Below are positions 50,304-60,690 of a stretch of DNA of 64,000 nt, piece by piece. The stretch comes from Candidatus Binatia bacterium. Lineage in GTDB: Bacteria > Desulfobacterota > Binatia > HRBIN30. The notes beneath the pieces were generated by a model. The model saw only the letters and a list, made by a program, of their open reading frames with translations, was not told the DNA's origin and did no database searches. The first letter of the stretch is position 1, and each line of letters starts with the position of its first letter. The position numbers were made by a program, and so were the translations under genes. Location of the stretch: positions 1,179,031-1,243,030 of the forward strand of contig BPIR01000002.1 of NCBI GenBank assembly GCA_026004215.1. The letters run 5' to 3'.

Positions 50304-50798
50304 TCAACGGCCCGCAGCCAGAATGCGCTCGATTGTCTCGATGACCTCTTCGGACACTGGAGCTGTCGCCGGGGCAAAGCGGGCCGCGACGTGTCCTTCG
50401 CGGTCGACTAGAAACTTCGCGAAGTTCCACTGGATGTCGCCCGGACCATCCGGCTGGGTCGGTTGTCGTGTGAGAAACGCATACAGGGGGTGGCGGTTCG
50501 GCCCGTTCACTTCGATTTTTGCGAACAGCGGGAACGTGACTCCGTAGCGGGTCTCGCAGAAACTGCGGATCTCGTCTTCCGTGCCTGGCTCCTGGCCGCC
50601 GAACTGGTTGCACGGAAATCCGAGTACCTCGAAGCCGCGGTCGCGATAGTGCTCGTAAAGCTCTTGCAGGCCGCGGTATTGTGGTGTGAGGCCACACTGC
50701 GAGGCCACGTTCACGATGAGCAGCACTTTGCCCGCAAAGTCTCCCAAGCTTTTTTCTCGGCCATCGATCGTTAGCGCCGAAAACTGATGTATACTCAT
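50304..50798 (-). CDS. Glutathione peroxidase family (thiol peroxidase)
   Basis: 164 residues from ATG 50798. Thioredoxin-fold peroxidase reducing hydroperoxides. Peroxidatic Cys in VNVASQCGLTPQYRGLQELYEHY (Cys, not selenocysteine), GFPCNQFGGQEPGTEDEI with the catalytic Gln/second Cys, and DIQWNFAKFLVDREGHVAARF with the Trp-Asn pair. Bacterial members of this type generally use thioredoxin. It lies alone, divergent from the ABC exporter; starts are about 90 bases apart. Confidence 0.93.
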   Translation of the reverse strand: MSIHQFSALTIDGREKSLGDFAGKVLLIVNVASQCGLTPQYRGLQELYEHYRDRGFEVLGFPCNQFGGQEPGTEDEIRSFCETRYGVTFPLFAKIEVNGPNRHPLYAFLTRQPTQPDGPGDIQWNFAKFLVDREGHVAARFAPATAPVSEEVIETIERILAAGR

Positions 50799-50889
50799 GC
50801 GCCTAGCTTGCGCGCGAGAGTCGAGGATTGCAAGCGTTCGACGTCTGGATCTTGCGCCGAGCAACAGGTCTCGTACGGTAAAGCACGGC

Positions 50890-51809
<920 letters not shown>

Positions 51810-51813
<4 letters not shown>

Positions 51814-52577
51814 ACGTTTCGCTGCGCTACGCGCTCGCTGTGTGGCATCGCAATCTTTCCATGTACCGGCGCACTTGGAAGTGGAATATCTTGCCGAACT
51901 TCTTCGAGCCGGTTTTTTACTTGCTGGCCATCGGTATCGGGCTGGGTGCGTACGTGCAGGAAATGGGAGGCCTTCCCTACGCGGCATTCCTCGCTCCCGG
52001 GCTGGTGTGCGTGGCCGCCATGAATGGCGCGAGCTTCGAGGTCACGTACAATATCTTTGTGCGCATGCACTTCGAGAAGACGTACGACGCTATGCTCACC
52101 ACTCCGGTGCAACCGGACGACGTTCTGGCCGGCGAGGTGCTGTGGGCAATCACTCGGGCCACGATTTATGGCGGCTGCTTTTATCTTGTCACGGCGGCCT
52201 GGGGTCTGGTGCCGTGGCAGGCAGCGCCGTGGGCACTATTCGTGATTTTCCTCTCCGGCTTGTTGTTTGCCGCCGTCGGGTTGGTTTTCTCCTTGCAAAT
52301 TGTCACCATCGACTTGTTTAGCTTTTACTTCACGTTGTTCCTGACGCCGCTATTTTTGTTTTCGGACGTCTTCTTTCCGTTAGCTGAGCGGCTGTCCGGC
52401 TTTTGGCTTTGGGTCGCTGAAGCGTTGCCTTTGCTCCACCCGGTACGTCTGGCTCGTCTGGGATTTGCCGGCCATTGGAGCGCCATCATGTTGTGGGATG
52501 TGGCGTACATTGCCGGCGTTTCGGTGCTGCTCCTCACCATCTGTCACTACAGTATCCACCGGCGCCTGACCGCCTGA
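51810..52577 (+). CDS. ABC-2 type exporter, permease (NodJ-like)
   Basis: 255 residues, six helices: WKWNILPNFFEPVFYLLAIGIGLGAYVQEMGGLPYAAFLAPGLVCVAAMNGASFEVTYNIFVRMHFEKTYDAMLTTPVQPDDVLAGEVLWAITRATIYGGCFYLVTAAW and LTPLFLFSDVFFPLAERLSGFWLWVAEALPLLHPVRLARLGF. The order matches NodJ/ABC-2 membrane proteins (the MrY...tlyfE.mL.tPv...i..ge pattern). Pairs with the preceding ATPase; substrate not evident. Confidence 0.88.
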
Positions 52578-52669
52578 ATGGCTTCTCCGCGGTCACGCCG
52601 GAAGATCGTCACGAGGGAACGCGACGAGAGCGTGGCGATAAAAAAACTGCCCTCGAAGAAGGATAGATC

Positions 52670-55291
52670 TCAAGGAGCGAGTAATTTTCGGGCAGCGATT
52701 TCACCCACGAAGGCGAACATGGCGAGCGGGAGCAAAACCCAGTCCAAGGCTTTCGCCTCGCTGCGTTGACCGGTCGCTGTCCGGGCGCATAACTCATGAG
52801 GCGCGGGGTCCACACGGCCGCCCGTTTCCCGCGCGAGTGCTTCGAGCAAGGCTCGATTGGGCGCCCTCGCCTGCGCCTTTGAATCCGAATCTTCGCGGGG
52901 GAAGTACAAAACGAAACGCCGCTCTTCGAGCCCGCGCCCTCCAAAGCGCACCAGCAAGGTCAGTTCGCCCCGCTCGCCCGCTCGAGCGGCCACCTGGGCC
53001 ACGAGCTTGTGCTCGGGGCCCAAGCGGAATTTCAGCTCTCGGATCTGACCTTCCACCTCCAATCGGCCGAGTACCTCCTCGGGTACCGCTTCGCCCAAGC
53101 TTTCCAGCGAAACACTCCACAACTCCCGCCCCACGGGTTGCACTGCCACAGCCAGGTCGCGGGGAGAACTTTCTCGCAGGCTCCAGCGCAGCAATTTCGA
53201 CCAAAACTGGGCACTATCCGGCCAGGCAAGCCACGGTTCGGCTCCCTCGCTCCAGCTCGAGGTGAACACGACCACCCGCCCTGCCCCGTAGTTCCACGCA
53301 GCCAAGAGCGGGTCGGTCCGCTCGCCTTGCATCACCCGCAACAGCACTTCCGCACCCGGTTTGGCCCGCGTGTACGCGTACCCTTGCAAAGGCGGCGCCT
53401 CGTCCCAGGCAATTCGTTCGAGTACTTGGCTGCGTTGCCCAGGGCGCACCCGGAAGGCTGCCCCGCCGCGTGGAGATGTCGCAACGGCGCGGCTGGTGTC
53501 TTGCAGTAAAAGCTGCGGCAGCTCGCTGGCGTCACGCACGTGGTAAAAGTGACCACCGGTGCGCGCGGAAATAGACTGCAAGAACTCCAAATTCACCGTA
53601 TCGTCGCCAATACGAATGGTGGTCACGGTCACAGCGCTCGCCTCCAGAGCCCGCAGCAAAGGCTCGTGTTCTTCGGCGGAGCGATTCGTGTCGCCATCGG
53701 TGAGGAGAATGACGTGCCCGCGCCGCGCGCCACTGCGGGTCAGTTCTGCGTGCGCACGCTTCAGAGCATCGTAGAAATCGGTTCCCCCGCCGGGTTGTAA
53801 CCGTGCGATGTTGTGTTCCAGCAACCCGCGATTTTCGGCCAAAGGTGCAAACGGCGCGACCTCGTACATTTGCGAGTCGAAGGCGAGCACGCCGACCGAG
53901 TCGGAGTCACGCAACTCGCGGATCAAGGCGAGGGCGGCACGGCGCGCGTAAGCGAGCTTCGATTCATCCTCGCTGCGCTGCATGCGGTTGTGAATGTGGT
54001 ATCCCATGCTGTTCGACCGATCGACGAGCAAAAACAAGGCAAGCGGCTCGCGCTCCGGACGCGGCGGCCGTCGCGGTTCGAAGGTCACCGGCAGCAAATC
54101 CGCCAATCGGCTGGCTCGCAGGCCGGCGTCGCCGAACGTGCTTTCGCCACCCGCGACCAGAAGACTACCTCCATGTTCCACGTATCGCTGCACGCCGGCC
54201 CAAATCTCGCCCGGCACCTTGCTGGCCGGCTCCTCCCAAATCACGGCGTGAAAACCATCCCAATCGACCCGTTCCGAGCGGAGTGTTTCCGGCGGCAGCA
54301 CAACGAGCTCGAAGTGCTGCGATCGCGCCGCCGCCAGCAAGGGCGAGTGCGTGCGGCGTGTCACGAACAAAAGGCGAGGCGTCGACGTGAGTGACAGAGA
54401 AGCGCTGCGAATTACAGGAGTAGCGAAGTACCCCCCGCCCTGAGGTTGCACTTCTATCCGCAAGAAGTGGGCACCGGGCTCGGCCCCTTGCCATTGAGCG
54501 GCAAACGGCGTGATCCCGGGATGCAAGTGGATCGTTTGCGCTTCCACCAACCGGTCGTCTGCCCAAAGACGGACTAAAGCCGGTTGCTCGGAGCCCCTGT
54601 GGTCCACCAGCGCCCGAACGGGGACGAGTGTGTTTGCTGGTGCGACTCGTGGAACCATCCACTGCGCGACCTGCGTGAGCGCTTCGGTGGTGCGCGGCGG
54701 AACCGCTGCGTAAACGGGCACCCCCATCGCGCGGAGCGTGGGTGCGAGACTCAAGGCGTCTCCCTGGGTTTCGTGACCGTCGCTCAATACCACCAGCCGC
54801 CGCTCACCGTCCGCGGGCAAGAGGGCAAGTGCACTGTCGAGCGCGGCCGCCAGATTCGTGCCCTCCGGCATGGCTGCCTCGGGTAGGGCACCCGCGAGCG
54901 GGCTCGGCTGCGGCCACCGCGCGATCCGCGGCTGCCCGGCAAACACGACAATTCCAAGTCGATCCGTGGGGCCGCGGTGGCGATCCAATTCCCGAAGGAA
55001 GCGGTCTTGCCAAACTCGGCTGTCTGCCTGCACGCTCAAAGAGCGGTCTACCAGCGCGACGAGGGTCAGCGGCTGTTCGGGCAGCGGCACGCGAAGGTGG
55101 AGTCCCGCCAGCACAGCCACCCCGGCACACCAAGCGAGGCAGCGCAGCGTCACGAGCAGGTACGGCCAGCGCGCCGGCGAGCGACCCCAGTACACGAACA
55201 AGACTACGGCCACCAGTGCGACCAGCCAAGCCGGATGGCGCACCGCGAAACTCACCTCCGTCAAGCGCGACCAAATGTACGCCCACGTCAT
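52670..55291 (-). CDS. VWA-domain membrane protein (glutamine amidotransferase-like), last gene of MoxR operon
   Basis: 873 residues from ATG 55291, overlapping the stop of the preceding gene by 4 bases. Two N-terminal helices (WLVALVAVVLFVYW, LLVTLRCLAWCAGVAVLAGLHL); a first VWA-like region (LTLVALVDRSLSVQADSRVWQDRFL...TDRLGIVVFAG...LVVLSDGHETQGDAL); a class I glutamine amidotransferase-like region (FHAVIWEEPASKVPGEIWAGVQRYVEHGGSLLVAGGESTFGDAG); a complete VWA domain with MIDAS DRSNSM, GGGTDFYDAL and ILLTDGDTNR (about 465-640); a beta-rich part; and a final helix near the C-terminus. Such proteins work with MoxR AAA ATPases in metal-dependent assembly. Confidence 0.83.
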   Translation of the reverse strand: MTWAYIWSRLTEVSFAVRHPAWLVALVAVVLFVYWGRSPARWPYLLVTLRCLAWCAGVAVLAGLHLRVPLPEQPLTLVALVDRSLSVQADSRVWQDRFLRELDRHRGPTDRLGIVVFAGQPRIARWPQPSPLAGALPEAAMPEGTNLAAALDSALALLPADGERRLVVLSDGHETQGDALSLAPTLRAMGVPVYAAVPPRTTEALTQVAQWMVPRVAPANTLVPVRALVDHRGSEQPALVRLWADDRLVEAQTIHLHPGITPFAAQWQGAEPGAHFLRIEVQPQGGGYFATPVIRSASLSLTSTPRLLFVTRRTHSPLLAAARSQHFELVVLPPETLRSERVDWDGFHAVIWEEPASKVPGEIWAGVQRYVEHGGSLLVAGGESTFGDAGLRASRLADLLPVTFEPRRPPRPEREPLALFLLVDRSNSMGYHIHNRMQRSEDESKLAYARRAALALIRELRDSDSVGVLAFDSQMYEVAPFAPLAENRGLLEHNIARLQPGGGTDFYDALKRAHAELTRSGARRGHVILLTDGDTNRSAEEHEPLLRALEASAVTVTTIRIGDDTVNLEFLQSISARTGGHFYHVRDASELPQLLLQDTSRAVATSPRGGAAFRVRPGQRSQVLERIAWDEAPPLQGYAYTRAKPGAEVLLRVMQGERTDPLLAAWNYGAGRVVVFTSSWSEGAEPWLAWPDSAQFWSKLLRWSLRESSPRDLAVAVQPVGRELWSVSLESLGEAVPEEVLGRLEVEGQIRELKFRLGPEHKLVAQVAARAGERGELTLLVRFGGRGLEERRFVLYFPREDSDSKAQARAPNRALLEALARETGGRVDPAPHELCARTATGQRSEAKALDWVLLPLAMFAFVGEIAARKLLAP

Positions 55292-57108
55292 CCTGCGGGC
55301 CTCGTTTGCCGGCGGCTCGCCAACCAAGCTTCTAGCAACAACAACCCGAGAGCGGCCGCAAGCACCGCATCGTTCCAAGGTATCCGGATGACCGTTTCTT
55401 CGGGGGGCGATCCGGGCGCGATGACTCCGATCCGGGGTGGTCTCGGCGCGATGTTGCTCTCGCGCGGATCGAGTGCCGAGACGTAGAAAGCGACGTCACC
55501 GTGCGCGCTACGCACCTCGTACCGCCCACGCCAGTGCGGCACAAATGAGCTGACTCCAGGAGGGAGAACGTACTCTTGCCCGTTCGGAAGCACCACTGTC
55601 GCCCGCGTCGGACCGGGCACGGGAAACGGCCTGCCTGCAGGCCACGCGCCGCCCGCGGGCAGGCGGGGATGCAGCCAAGCCAGACTCTCTAGAAAAAACA
55701 CAGAAAGCGAAAAGCCCTCGGTACTCAAGATGTTTTCGCGAGTGAGATCAAAACCGAGCCACACTTGCCGCGCCGGCTGCTCTCGCCACCAGGCGATGAC
55801 GTCGGTGGCTGGATCCAGCCGACCCCAAAGCAGCGGGCGGGCGCCCTCGGGTGGCTCGCTCCGGCGCGCCGAGTGCAGAGGCAGAGGAAAGGAGGGATTC
55901 CAGCTCGCAAAGATTGGCTGCTGGCCATCCCACGCCAGCACCGGAACGTCGCGGTACACCGGACCAACCGGCCCGCTCCCCGTAGGAGGCGGATCCATGA
56001 CAACGGCGGGGGTAGCCAGATCCTGCGGGGGGCGCACGCGGTGAAATACGTAAACATCCGTGGGCTCGGAGCCTGACGCACAACTGCGCCCGGCCAGGCG
56101 CAACCGACCCCACGCAGCCGCCAATTTTTGAAGATCGGCCCACTGGTCCATTTGCGCCGATACCCAACAGACCCGCAACGGGTCGGGATCGGTGAGCCGA
56201 ACTTGCGCGTGGTTGTCCGTCGTCAAGAAGTCGTCGCTGACGATGTCGATGGTGAGCCGGCCCGGGCCTGCCACCTGCTCGATGGCAAGAGCCTGATGGT
56301 CCCGCGGGCGCAACGTAAAGCCTTGCCGCAACAGCGCGCGGCCTTCCCACTCGACGATCAACAGCCCGTGTTCCACCTGGTCGCCATAATTGCGCACCTG
56401 CACGACAATCTTTGCTTCTCCGGCCCGTTGCCAAGGACGCTGCGCCACCTCCACGCTCTCGATGCCGACGTTGCGGTTTCCAGAACCCACCGCAAACAAA
56501 GAGGCACCCTCGAAAAGAGCAGTCGGGACGTCGTCTTCGGCAAAATCGCTGAACACGGCCACACGCGCCTTCGGTTCGCTCTCGCTCGCCAGCGACTGCG
56601 CCAGAGACAGGCCTGGAGCGAGACTCCCGCCACTGTCGTACGGCTCCAGTGCGGCGATCCTGGCCCGCAACTGCGCGATCTCCGCCGAAAATGGCGCGAG
56701 AACCTCGGCTTGCTCGCCCACTGCGATCAACGCTGCCAGATCTCCGGGTCGCAGGCGGTCGAGATAGTCCATCGCTTGGATTTTGGCGAGCTCGAAGCGG
56801 CTCGGCTGGACGTCACGCGCTTGCATGCTCGCAGTACGATCCACCACGAGCACGTGTCGTTGCGGCTGCGGCGGCGCCTGACGTTCCGAGTAAGGTTTCG
56901 CCAGCGCTGCCACCAAGGCGACCAAGGCCAGCAACTGCAGGAGCCAGAGAAGGTCCCACCGTGGGCGGCGGGGCGGTGGGGGCACTTGCGGCCACAAAAA
57001 CAAGGCCGGCACCACCCGAATACGTTGTGCGGGCGGGCGCCAGTACAGGTACAGCAGAATTGCGGCCAAGCTTACGAAGATCCAAGCGAGCGGTTCCGCG
57101 AAACCCAT
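55288..57108 (-). CDS. BatA-N/VWA domain membrane protein
   Basis: 606 residues from ATG 57108. The N-terminal BatA-type segment MGFAEPLAWIFVSLAAILLYLYWRPPAQRIRVVPALFLWPQ...LLWLLQLLALVALVAALAKPY has two helices. A VWA domain (about 95-260) follows: HVLVVDRTASMQARDVQPSRFELAKIQAMDYLDRLRPGDLAALIAVGEQAEVL...YDSGGSLAPGLSLAQSL...VAVFSDF. The MIDAS first motif is DRTAS, near DxSxS. The rest has extracytoplasmic strands, and a last helix plus KR-rich tail. It pairs with the DUF58 and MoxR proteins upstream. Confidence 0.83.
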   Translation of the reverse strand: MGFAEPLAWIFVSLAAILLYLYWRPPAQRIRVVPALFLWPQVPPPPRRPRWDLLWLLQLLALVALVAALAKPYSERQAPPQPQRHVLVVDRTASMQARDVQPSRFELAKIQAMDYLDRLRPGDLAALIAVGEQAEVLAPFSAEIAQLRARIAALEPYDSGGSLAPGLSLAQSLASESEPKARVAVFSDFAEDDVPTALFEGASLFAVGSGNRNVGIESVEVAQRPWQRAGEAKIVVQVRNYGDQVEHGLLIVEWEGRALLRQGFTLRPRDHQALAIEQVAGPGRLTIDIVSDDFLTTDNHAQVRLTDPDPLRVCWVSAQMDQWADLQKLAAAWGRLRLAGRSCASGSEPTDVYVFHRVRPPQDLATPAVVMDPPPTGSGPVGPVYRDVPVLAWDGQQPIFASWNPSFPLPLHSARRSEPPEGARPLLWGRLDPATDVIAWWREQPARQVWLGFDLTRENILSTEGFSLSVFFLESLAWLHPRLPAGGAWPAGRPFPVPGPTRATVVLPNGQEYVLPPGVSSFVPHWRGRYEVRSAHGDVAFYVSALDPRESNIAPRPPRIGVIAPGSPPEETVIRIPWNDAVLAAALGLLLLEAWLASRRQTRPAG

Positions 57109-57131
57109 GGTGCCAATCGCCCCGATCGAGA

Positions 57132-58097
57132 CTATCCCAGCACGCCTGCCTGGACCAAAGCCTCGAACAATGCCGCTTCCAGTCCGGCTTCGGGATCCAC
57201 GAGCGCGTACACGAAGCCACGCTCCCGGCAAGCGTCTTGCAGTGTTTCTTGGTGGCGGAGGATTGCAGCGCGATACGCAAAACGTGTGGCTTCGTTCCAC
57301 GCCAGCGTTCGTTCCTCGCCTGTTTCCGCATCGCGCGCGGTGATCCAGCCCGGACGCCAATCGAGATCGCGATGGCTTTGCGGTAGCAAGTGCACCGCCA
57401 CCACCTGCAAGCGGCGCGCGGCCAGCAATGCGAGCGCGCGCAGCGCGTGCTCCACCGGGCAGTAAAAATCGGATAGAACGAAGGCGACTCCGGGGAGCAG
57501 GGGTCCGGCAAGAAAATCGGCGCAACTGGAAATCAAGTCCACCCGGCCCTGTGCTCGTGCGGCCAACAAGAATCGTTGTGCGTCCAAGCCCTGTGCACGC
57601 TGCCGCCACAGGGGAGAGCGACGGCAATATGGACCCGTTCCCGCCAGCAGGGCAAAACCCACCGGCTCGTGCCGCCGCAAACTCACGTAAGCGAGTGCCC
57701 ATGCGAGCTGGCGGGCAAAGTCAAAAACATCCCTCGCCCCGTAGGCGACCGCCATCGACGCGGAGGTATCCACGAGCAAGTAGGTTGCGCTCTCGCGTTC
57801 CGCCCGAAAGGTGCGAACGAGCCATTCATTCGTGCGAGCCAGGGCGTTCCAGTCGACCCGCCGCCAATCCTCTCCTGGCGTATACGGCCGGAAGCCGTCC
57901 ACTTCGAACCCGTGTGTCGCAGGAAGCCCACGGGCACGCACCATGCCGTCCCGCAGGGCCGTGGGCCGAGGCACGATGCAGCGCAAGCGATCGAGCTGGC
58001 GTAGAAGTCCGGGTTCGAAAACGAGTGGGTCCCGCTTGGCCGTGTTGTCGCCTTCCCGCATTCGGACTCGCCACCGGCCAAGCATGGATCGCGTCAC
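57132..58097 (-). CDS. DUF58 domain protein
   Basis: 321 residues; GTG start at 58097 overlaps the MoxR gene stop; ATG 58085 is also possible. FEVDGFRPYTPGEDWRRVDWNALARTNEWLVRTFRAERESATYLLVDTSASM is the DUF58 signature (GxDxRxIDWxxxAR ... lvlDtSaSM) joined to a VWA-like fold. DUF58 genes nearly always follow MoxR ATPases and precede VWA membrane proteins, as here. The 'SASM' MIDAS motif is intact. Confidence 0.92.
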   Translation of the reverse strand: MTRSMLGRWRVRMREGDNTAKRDPLVFEPGLLRQLDRLRCIVPRPTALRDGMVRARGLPATHGFEVDGFRPYTPGEDWRRVDWNALARTNEWLVRTFRAERESATYLLVDTSASMAVAYGARDVFDFARQLAWALAYVSLRRHEPVGFALLAGTGPYCRRSPLWRQRAQGLDAQRFLLAARAQGRVDLISSCADFLAGPLLPGVAFVLSDFYCPVEHALRALALLAARRLQVVAVHLLPQSHRDLDWRPGWITARDAETGEERTLAWNEATRFAYRAAILRHQETLQDACRERGFVYALVDPEAGLEAALFEALVQAGVLG

Positions 58098-59125
58098 GAC
58101 CTGAGCTTCCGGGCCCGGGCCACAATATTTTCCACGAGGCGCCCTGCCTCGATTCCCTCGGCCAGAGCGGCGAAGTTCATCACCAGGCGATGGCTCAACG
58201 CAGGTACGGCCACAGCGTCTACGTCGTCGTACGTCACATGCACGCGGCCGTCCAACAGCGCGCGCACTTTCGCACCGAGGAGGAGCGCTTGGCCTCCACG
58301 CGGGCTGGCCCCAAAGCTCACGTAGCGATTGACGTGTTCATCGGGGGCGAGAGGGGCTTCGCCTGCAGGGACGAATTTCGAACCGGCGGGCACCGTGGCT
58401 CGCACCAGCGCAGCGGCGTAGGCTTCGATGGGCGGTGCCGCCATGACTTGGCGGACCAATGCGCGTAGCCGCTCGATTTCCTCGGCTGCGGTGGCTGCGT
58501 CGAACAGTGGGGCGAGATGCGCTTCGCTGTCGCCGGTCGTGCGGGAGAGAATGAGCCGTAGATCGTCGTGCGAAGGATAACGCAGGACGACCTTGAACAA
58601 AAAACGATCGAGCTGAGCTTCTGGAAGTGGATACGTGCCTTCCATTTCGATCGGGTTGAGGGTGGCCAAAACGAAGAACGGGCGGGGCAACGGATACGAT
58701 TGCCCGCCTACGGTCACCTGAAGCTCCGCCATGGCTTCCAGCAATGCCGATTGCGTTTTCGGTGTGGCTCGATTGATCTCGTCGGCCAACAAGACGTGGG
58801 TAAACAAGGGACCGGGCTCGAAACGAAAGTGCCGGCGCCCATCCTCATCCACCAAGATCCGCGTGCCGGTAATATCCGCGGGCATCAAGTCAATGGTGAA
58901 CTGCACGCGAGCGAAACTGAGGTTCAACAGTTCTCCGAGGCAGCGCACGATCAGCGTTTTGCCCGTTCCCGGCAGTCCTTCGATCAGTACGTGACCTCCG
59001 GCAAAAAACGCAGTCAGAATCAAATCGAGCTGCTCTTCGTAACCAACGATCGCACGCGCGAGTTCCGAGCGCATGCGGCGGAAGGTATGCACGAACGACT
59101 GCACCTGCTGGTTCGGCGTTTTCAT
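58094..59125 (-). CDS. MoxR-family AAA ATPase
   Basis: 343 residues. AAA+ ATPase: Walker A LIEGLPGTGKTLIVRCLGELL, Walker B HVLLADEINRATPKTQSALLEAMAE, sensor 1 FFVLATLNPIEMEGTYPLPEAQLDRFLFKV, and the C-terminal lid (RYVSFGASPRGGQALLLGAKVRALLDGRVHVTYDDVDAVAVPALSHRLVMNF). MoxR ATPases act as metal-insertion or maturation chaperones with VWA partners. It overlaps both neighbours by 4 bases, so the operon is tightly coupled. Confidence 0.94.
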   Translation of the reverse strand: MKTPNQQVQSFVHTFRRMRSELARAIVGYEEQLDLILTAFFAGGHVLIEGLPGTGKTLIVRCLGELLNLSFARVQFTIDLMPADITGTRILVDEDGRRHFRFEPGPLFTHVLLADEINRATPKTQSALLEAMAELQVTVGGQSYPLPRPFFVLATLNPIEMEGTYPLPEAQLDRFLFKVVLRYPSHDDLRLILSRTTGDSEAHLAPLFDAATAAEEIERLRALVRQVMAAPPIEAYAAALVRATVPAGSKFVPAGEAPLAPDEHVNRYVSFGASPRGGQALLLGAKVRALLDGRVHVTYDDVDAVAVPALSHRLVMNFAALAEGIEAGRLVENIVARARKLRS

Positions 59126-60531
59126 CGCTGCGTCGGACGGGTGTATAGGCGCCGGGCAAGAGCCTGATACTCCGGCGGCAAACCCGGCTTTTCCACCAGC
59201 GGAGGCGAAGAGGCGCCCGCCGCCTCGCCTGCTGCGGGGGCACTCTCCAGACTTAAGCTTTGGCCGCCACGCCCTTGGATTTCCGTGCCGGGGCGAACCA
59301 TGCTGGCAACCGGAAGCTGCACAACCAGTGGGGCACCGCTTCGATGAACACTCGTAGCTGCGTCGCTGCCAGCGCCGCCATAAAGAGTCGCACCATCGCT
59401 TCCATTGCCCGCAGCCCCGGATTGCCCGAGCCGTGGCTGCGGCGGGCCGTCAGGTCGAGGTTCACGCCGCGGAAACGGCGAGTCGAAATCGCGACGCTCG
59501 TTCCCCGGCGACTGCTCTTGCCCCGCCTGCGCCGATCGAGGTCGCCAGTTCGATGCGACGGCGTCGGGGCGGGGTTCGATTTGCCCGGCAGAGGAAACCG
59601 CGCTCTTACCCTGGCGCTCCCGGTATTGTTCAGGTCCTCCGCTCGGCCCACGTGTATCCCTCGCGACTCCGCCCGCAGGGGCATTTTTTCCCGGCGATTC
59701 CATTGCGCCGGCGGAGTCGCCCGATGATTTGTTGCCCTCGGGGCGCGCTCGGCTACCCAGTCGCGCTTCGGCCCCCTCCGAGCCGGCCGCGTCTCCGTCG
59801 GCCCGCCCGAAGCGGTCGCCCGTACCGGCGGCGCCCCGTTGCCCGAACGGCGCCCCAAAGTCGCTGCCGGTGGCGTTTGTCCCCTCGCTCGCGGCGGCGA
59901 GCTCACCGGATTCGCCAGCCTCCCCGTGCTGCTCGGCGCCAGCGCCCGGGTTGCCGGTTTGGACGCCGCGGGGGATCTCGGATGTATGCGTCCGAGCCAA
60001 GGCTGGCCCCCGAGGTTCCGTGCCGGGCGCGAGCCCCGGACTAAGCCACCACGCCCACGCCAGCAACAAGCACCCGGCGCCAACGGCGAGTAACGGACGA
60101 GTCGCGTTCCACGGCACGAGCTTACGCGGCTCGTAACGCGGCAACACCCGCACAAGTTGCAACAAGAGGACGGAGAACAGCGGCGAGCGCTGCGGGAGCG
60201 CTTGCGCCGACAGTAGGGTGGTCAGCCGCAGGTTCAACGCTGCTTCGCGGTCGACCCACTCGGCCACTCGTGCCAGCTCGAAGTGGCGTTCGCGCAAACT
60301 CGCGAGGATCGCGGTCATGCCCATTAAAGCGGCCAGCGCGAGAACTGCCGACCACAACGGTTCGCGGGTCAAAGTTGGGCCGCCACCGGCGTGTACGACA
60401 AAGGCCAGCGACGTCAGGGTGATGGCCGATGCATACGCAAGAGCATGCACCCGCGCGCGCATTTTTAGGCGACGCTGAATTGCCTCCAGTCTCTCTTCGA
60501 TGTCGCGCGCACTGAGTGAAATCGCTGCCAT
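59122..60531 (-). CDS. Membrane protein with long low-complexity linker, first gene of MoxR operon
   Basis: 469 residues from ATG 60531. Two N-terminal helices (about 27-72, ALAYASAITLTSLAFVVHA, LWSAVLALAALMGMTAILA), a third at about 140-160 (LLAVGAGCLLLAWAWWLS), then some 250 residues rich in Gly, Ala, Glu, Arg and Ser without order (GVQTGNPGAGAEQHGEAGESGELAAASEG...). The end VVQLPVASMVRPGTEIQGRGGQSLSLESAPAAGEAAGASSPPLVEKPGLPPEYQALARRLYTRPTQR may be a short recognition tail. No family recognised. Its stop overlaps the MoxR start, so it belongs to the operon. Confidence 0.75.
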   Translation of the reverse strand: MAAISLSARDIEERLEAIQRRLKMRARVHALAYASAITLTSLAFVVHAGGGPTLTREPLWSAVLALAALMGMTAILASLRERHFELARVAEWVDREAALNLRLTTLLSAQALPQRSPLFSVLLLQLVRVLPRYEPRKLVPWNATRPLLAVGAGCLLLAWAWWLSPGLAPGTEPRGPALARTHTSEIPRGVQTGNPGAGAEQHGEAGESGELAAASEGTNATGSDFGAPFGQRGAAGTGDRFGRADGDAAGSEGAEARLGSRARPEGNKSSGDSAGAMESPGKNAPAGGVARDTRGPSGGPEQYRERQGKSAVSSAGQIEPRPDAVASNWRPRSAQAGQEQSPGNERRDFDSPFPRREPRPDGPPQPRLGQSGAAGNGSDGATLYGGAGSDAATSVHRSGAPLVVQLPVASMVRPGTEIQGRGGQSLSLESAPAAGEAAGASSPPLVEKPGLPPEYQALARRLYTRPTQR

Positions 60532-60690
60532 CGGGGTTCTCGGGCAACGAACATAGTCGTTGCTTTCCCCCAGGGTCAACGCAGTTTTTCCCGCGTGGTT
60601 TTATTTGCCGTAGGCCGCACGCAAAATGCGAGCAACCTCATACTGTCGGCGCGCCGTCCTTCGTCCCCCGCGGCCGGAAGCCGATCAACT

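Noticed and set aside
50304..50798. Selenocysteine in the glutathione peroxidase
   Set aside because: The active-site codon reads Cys (ASQCGLT), with no in-frame TGA.
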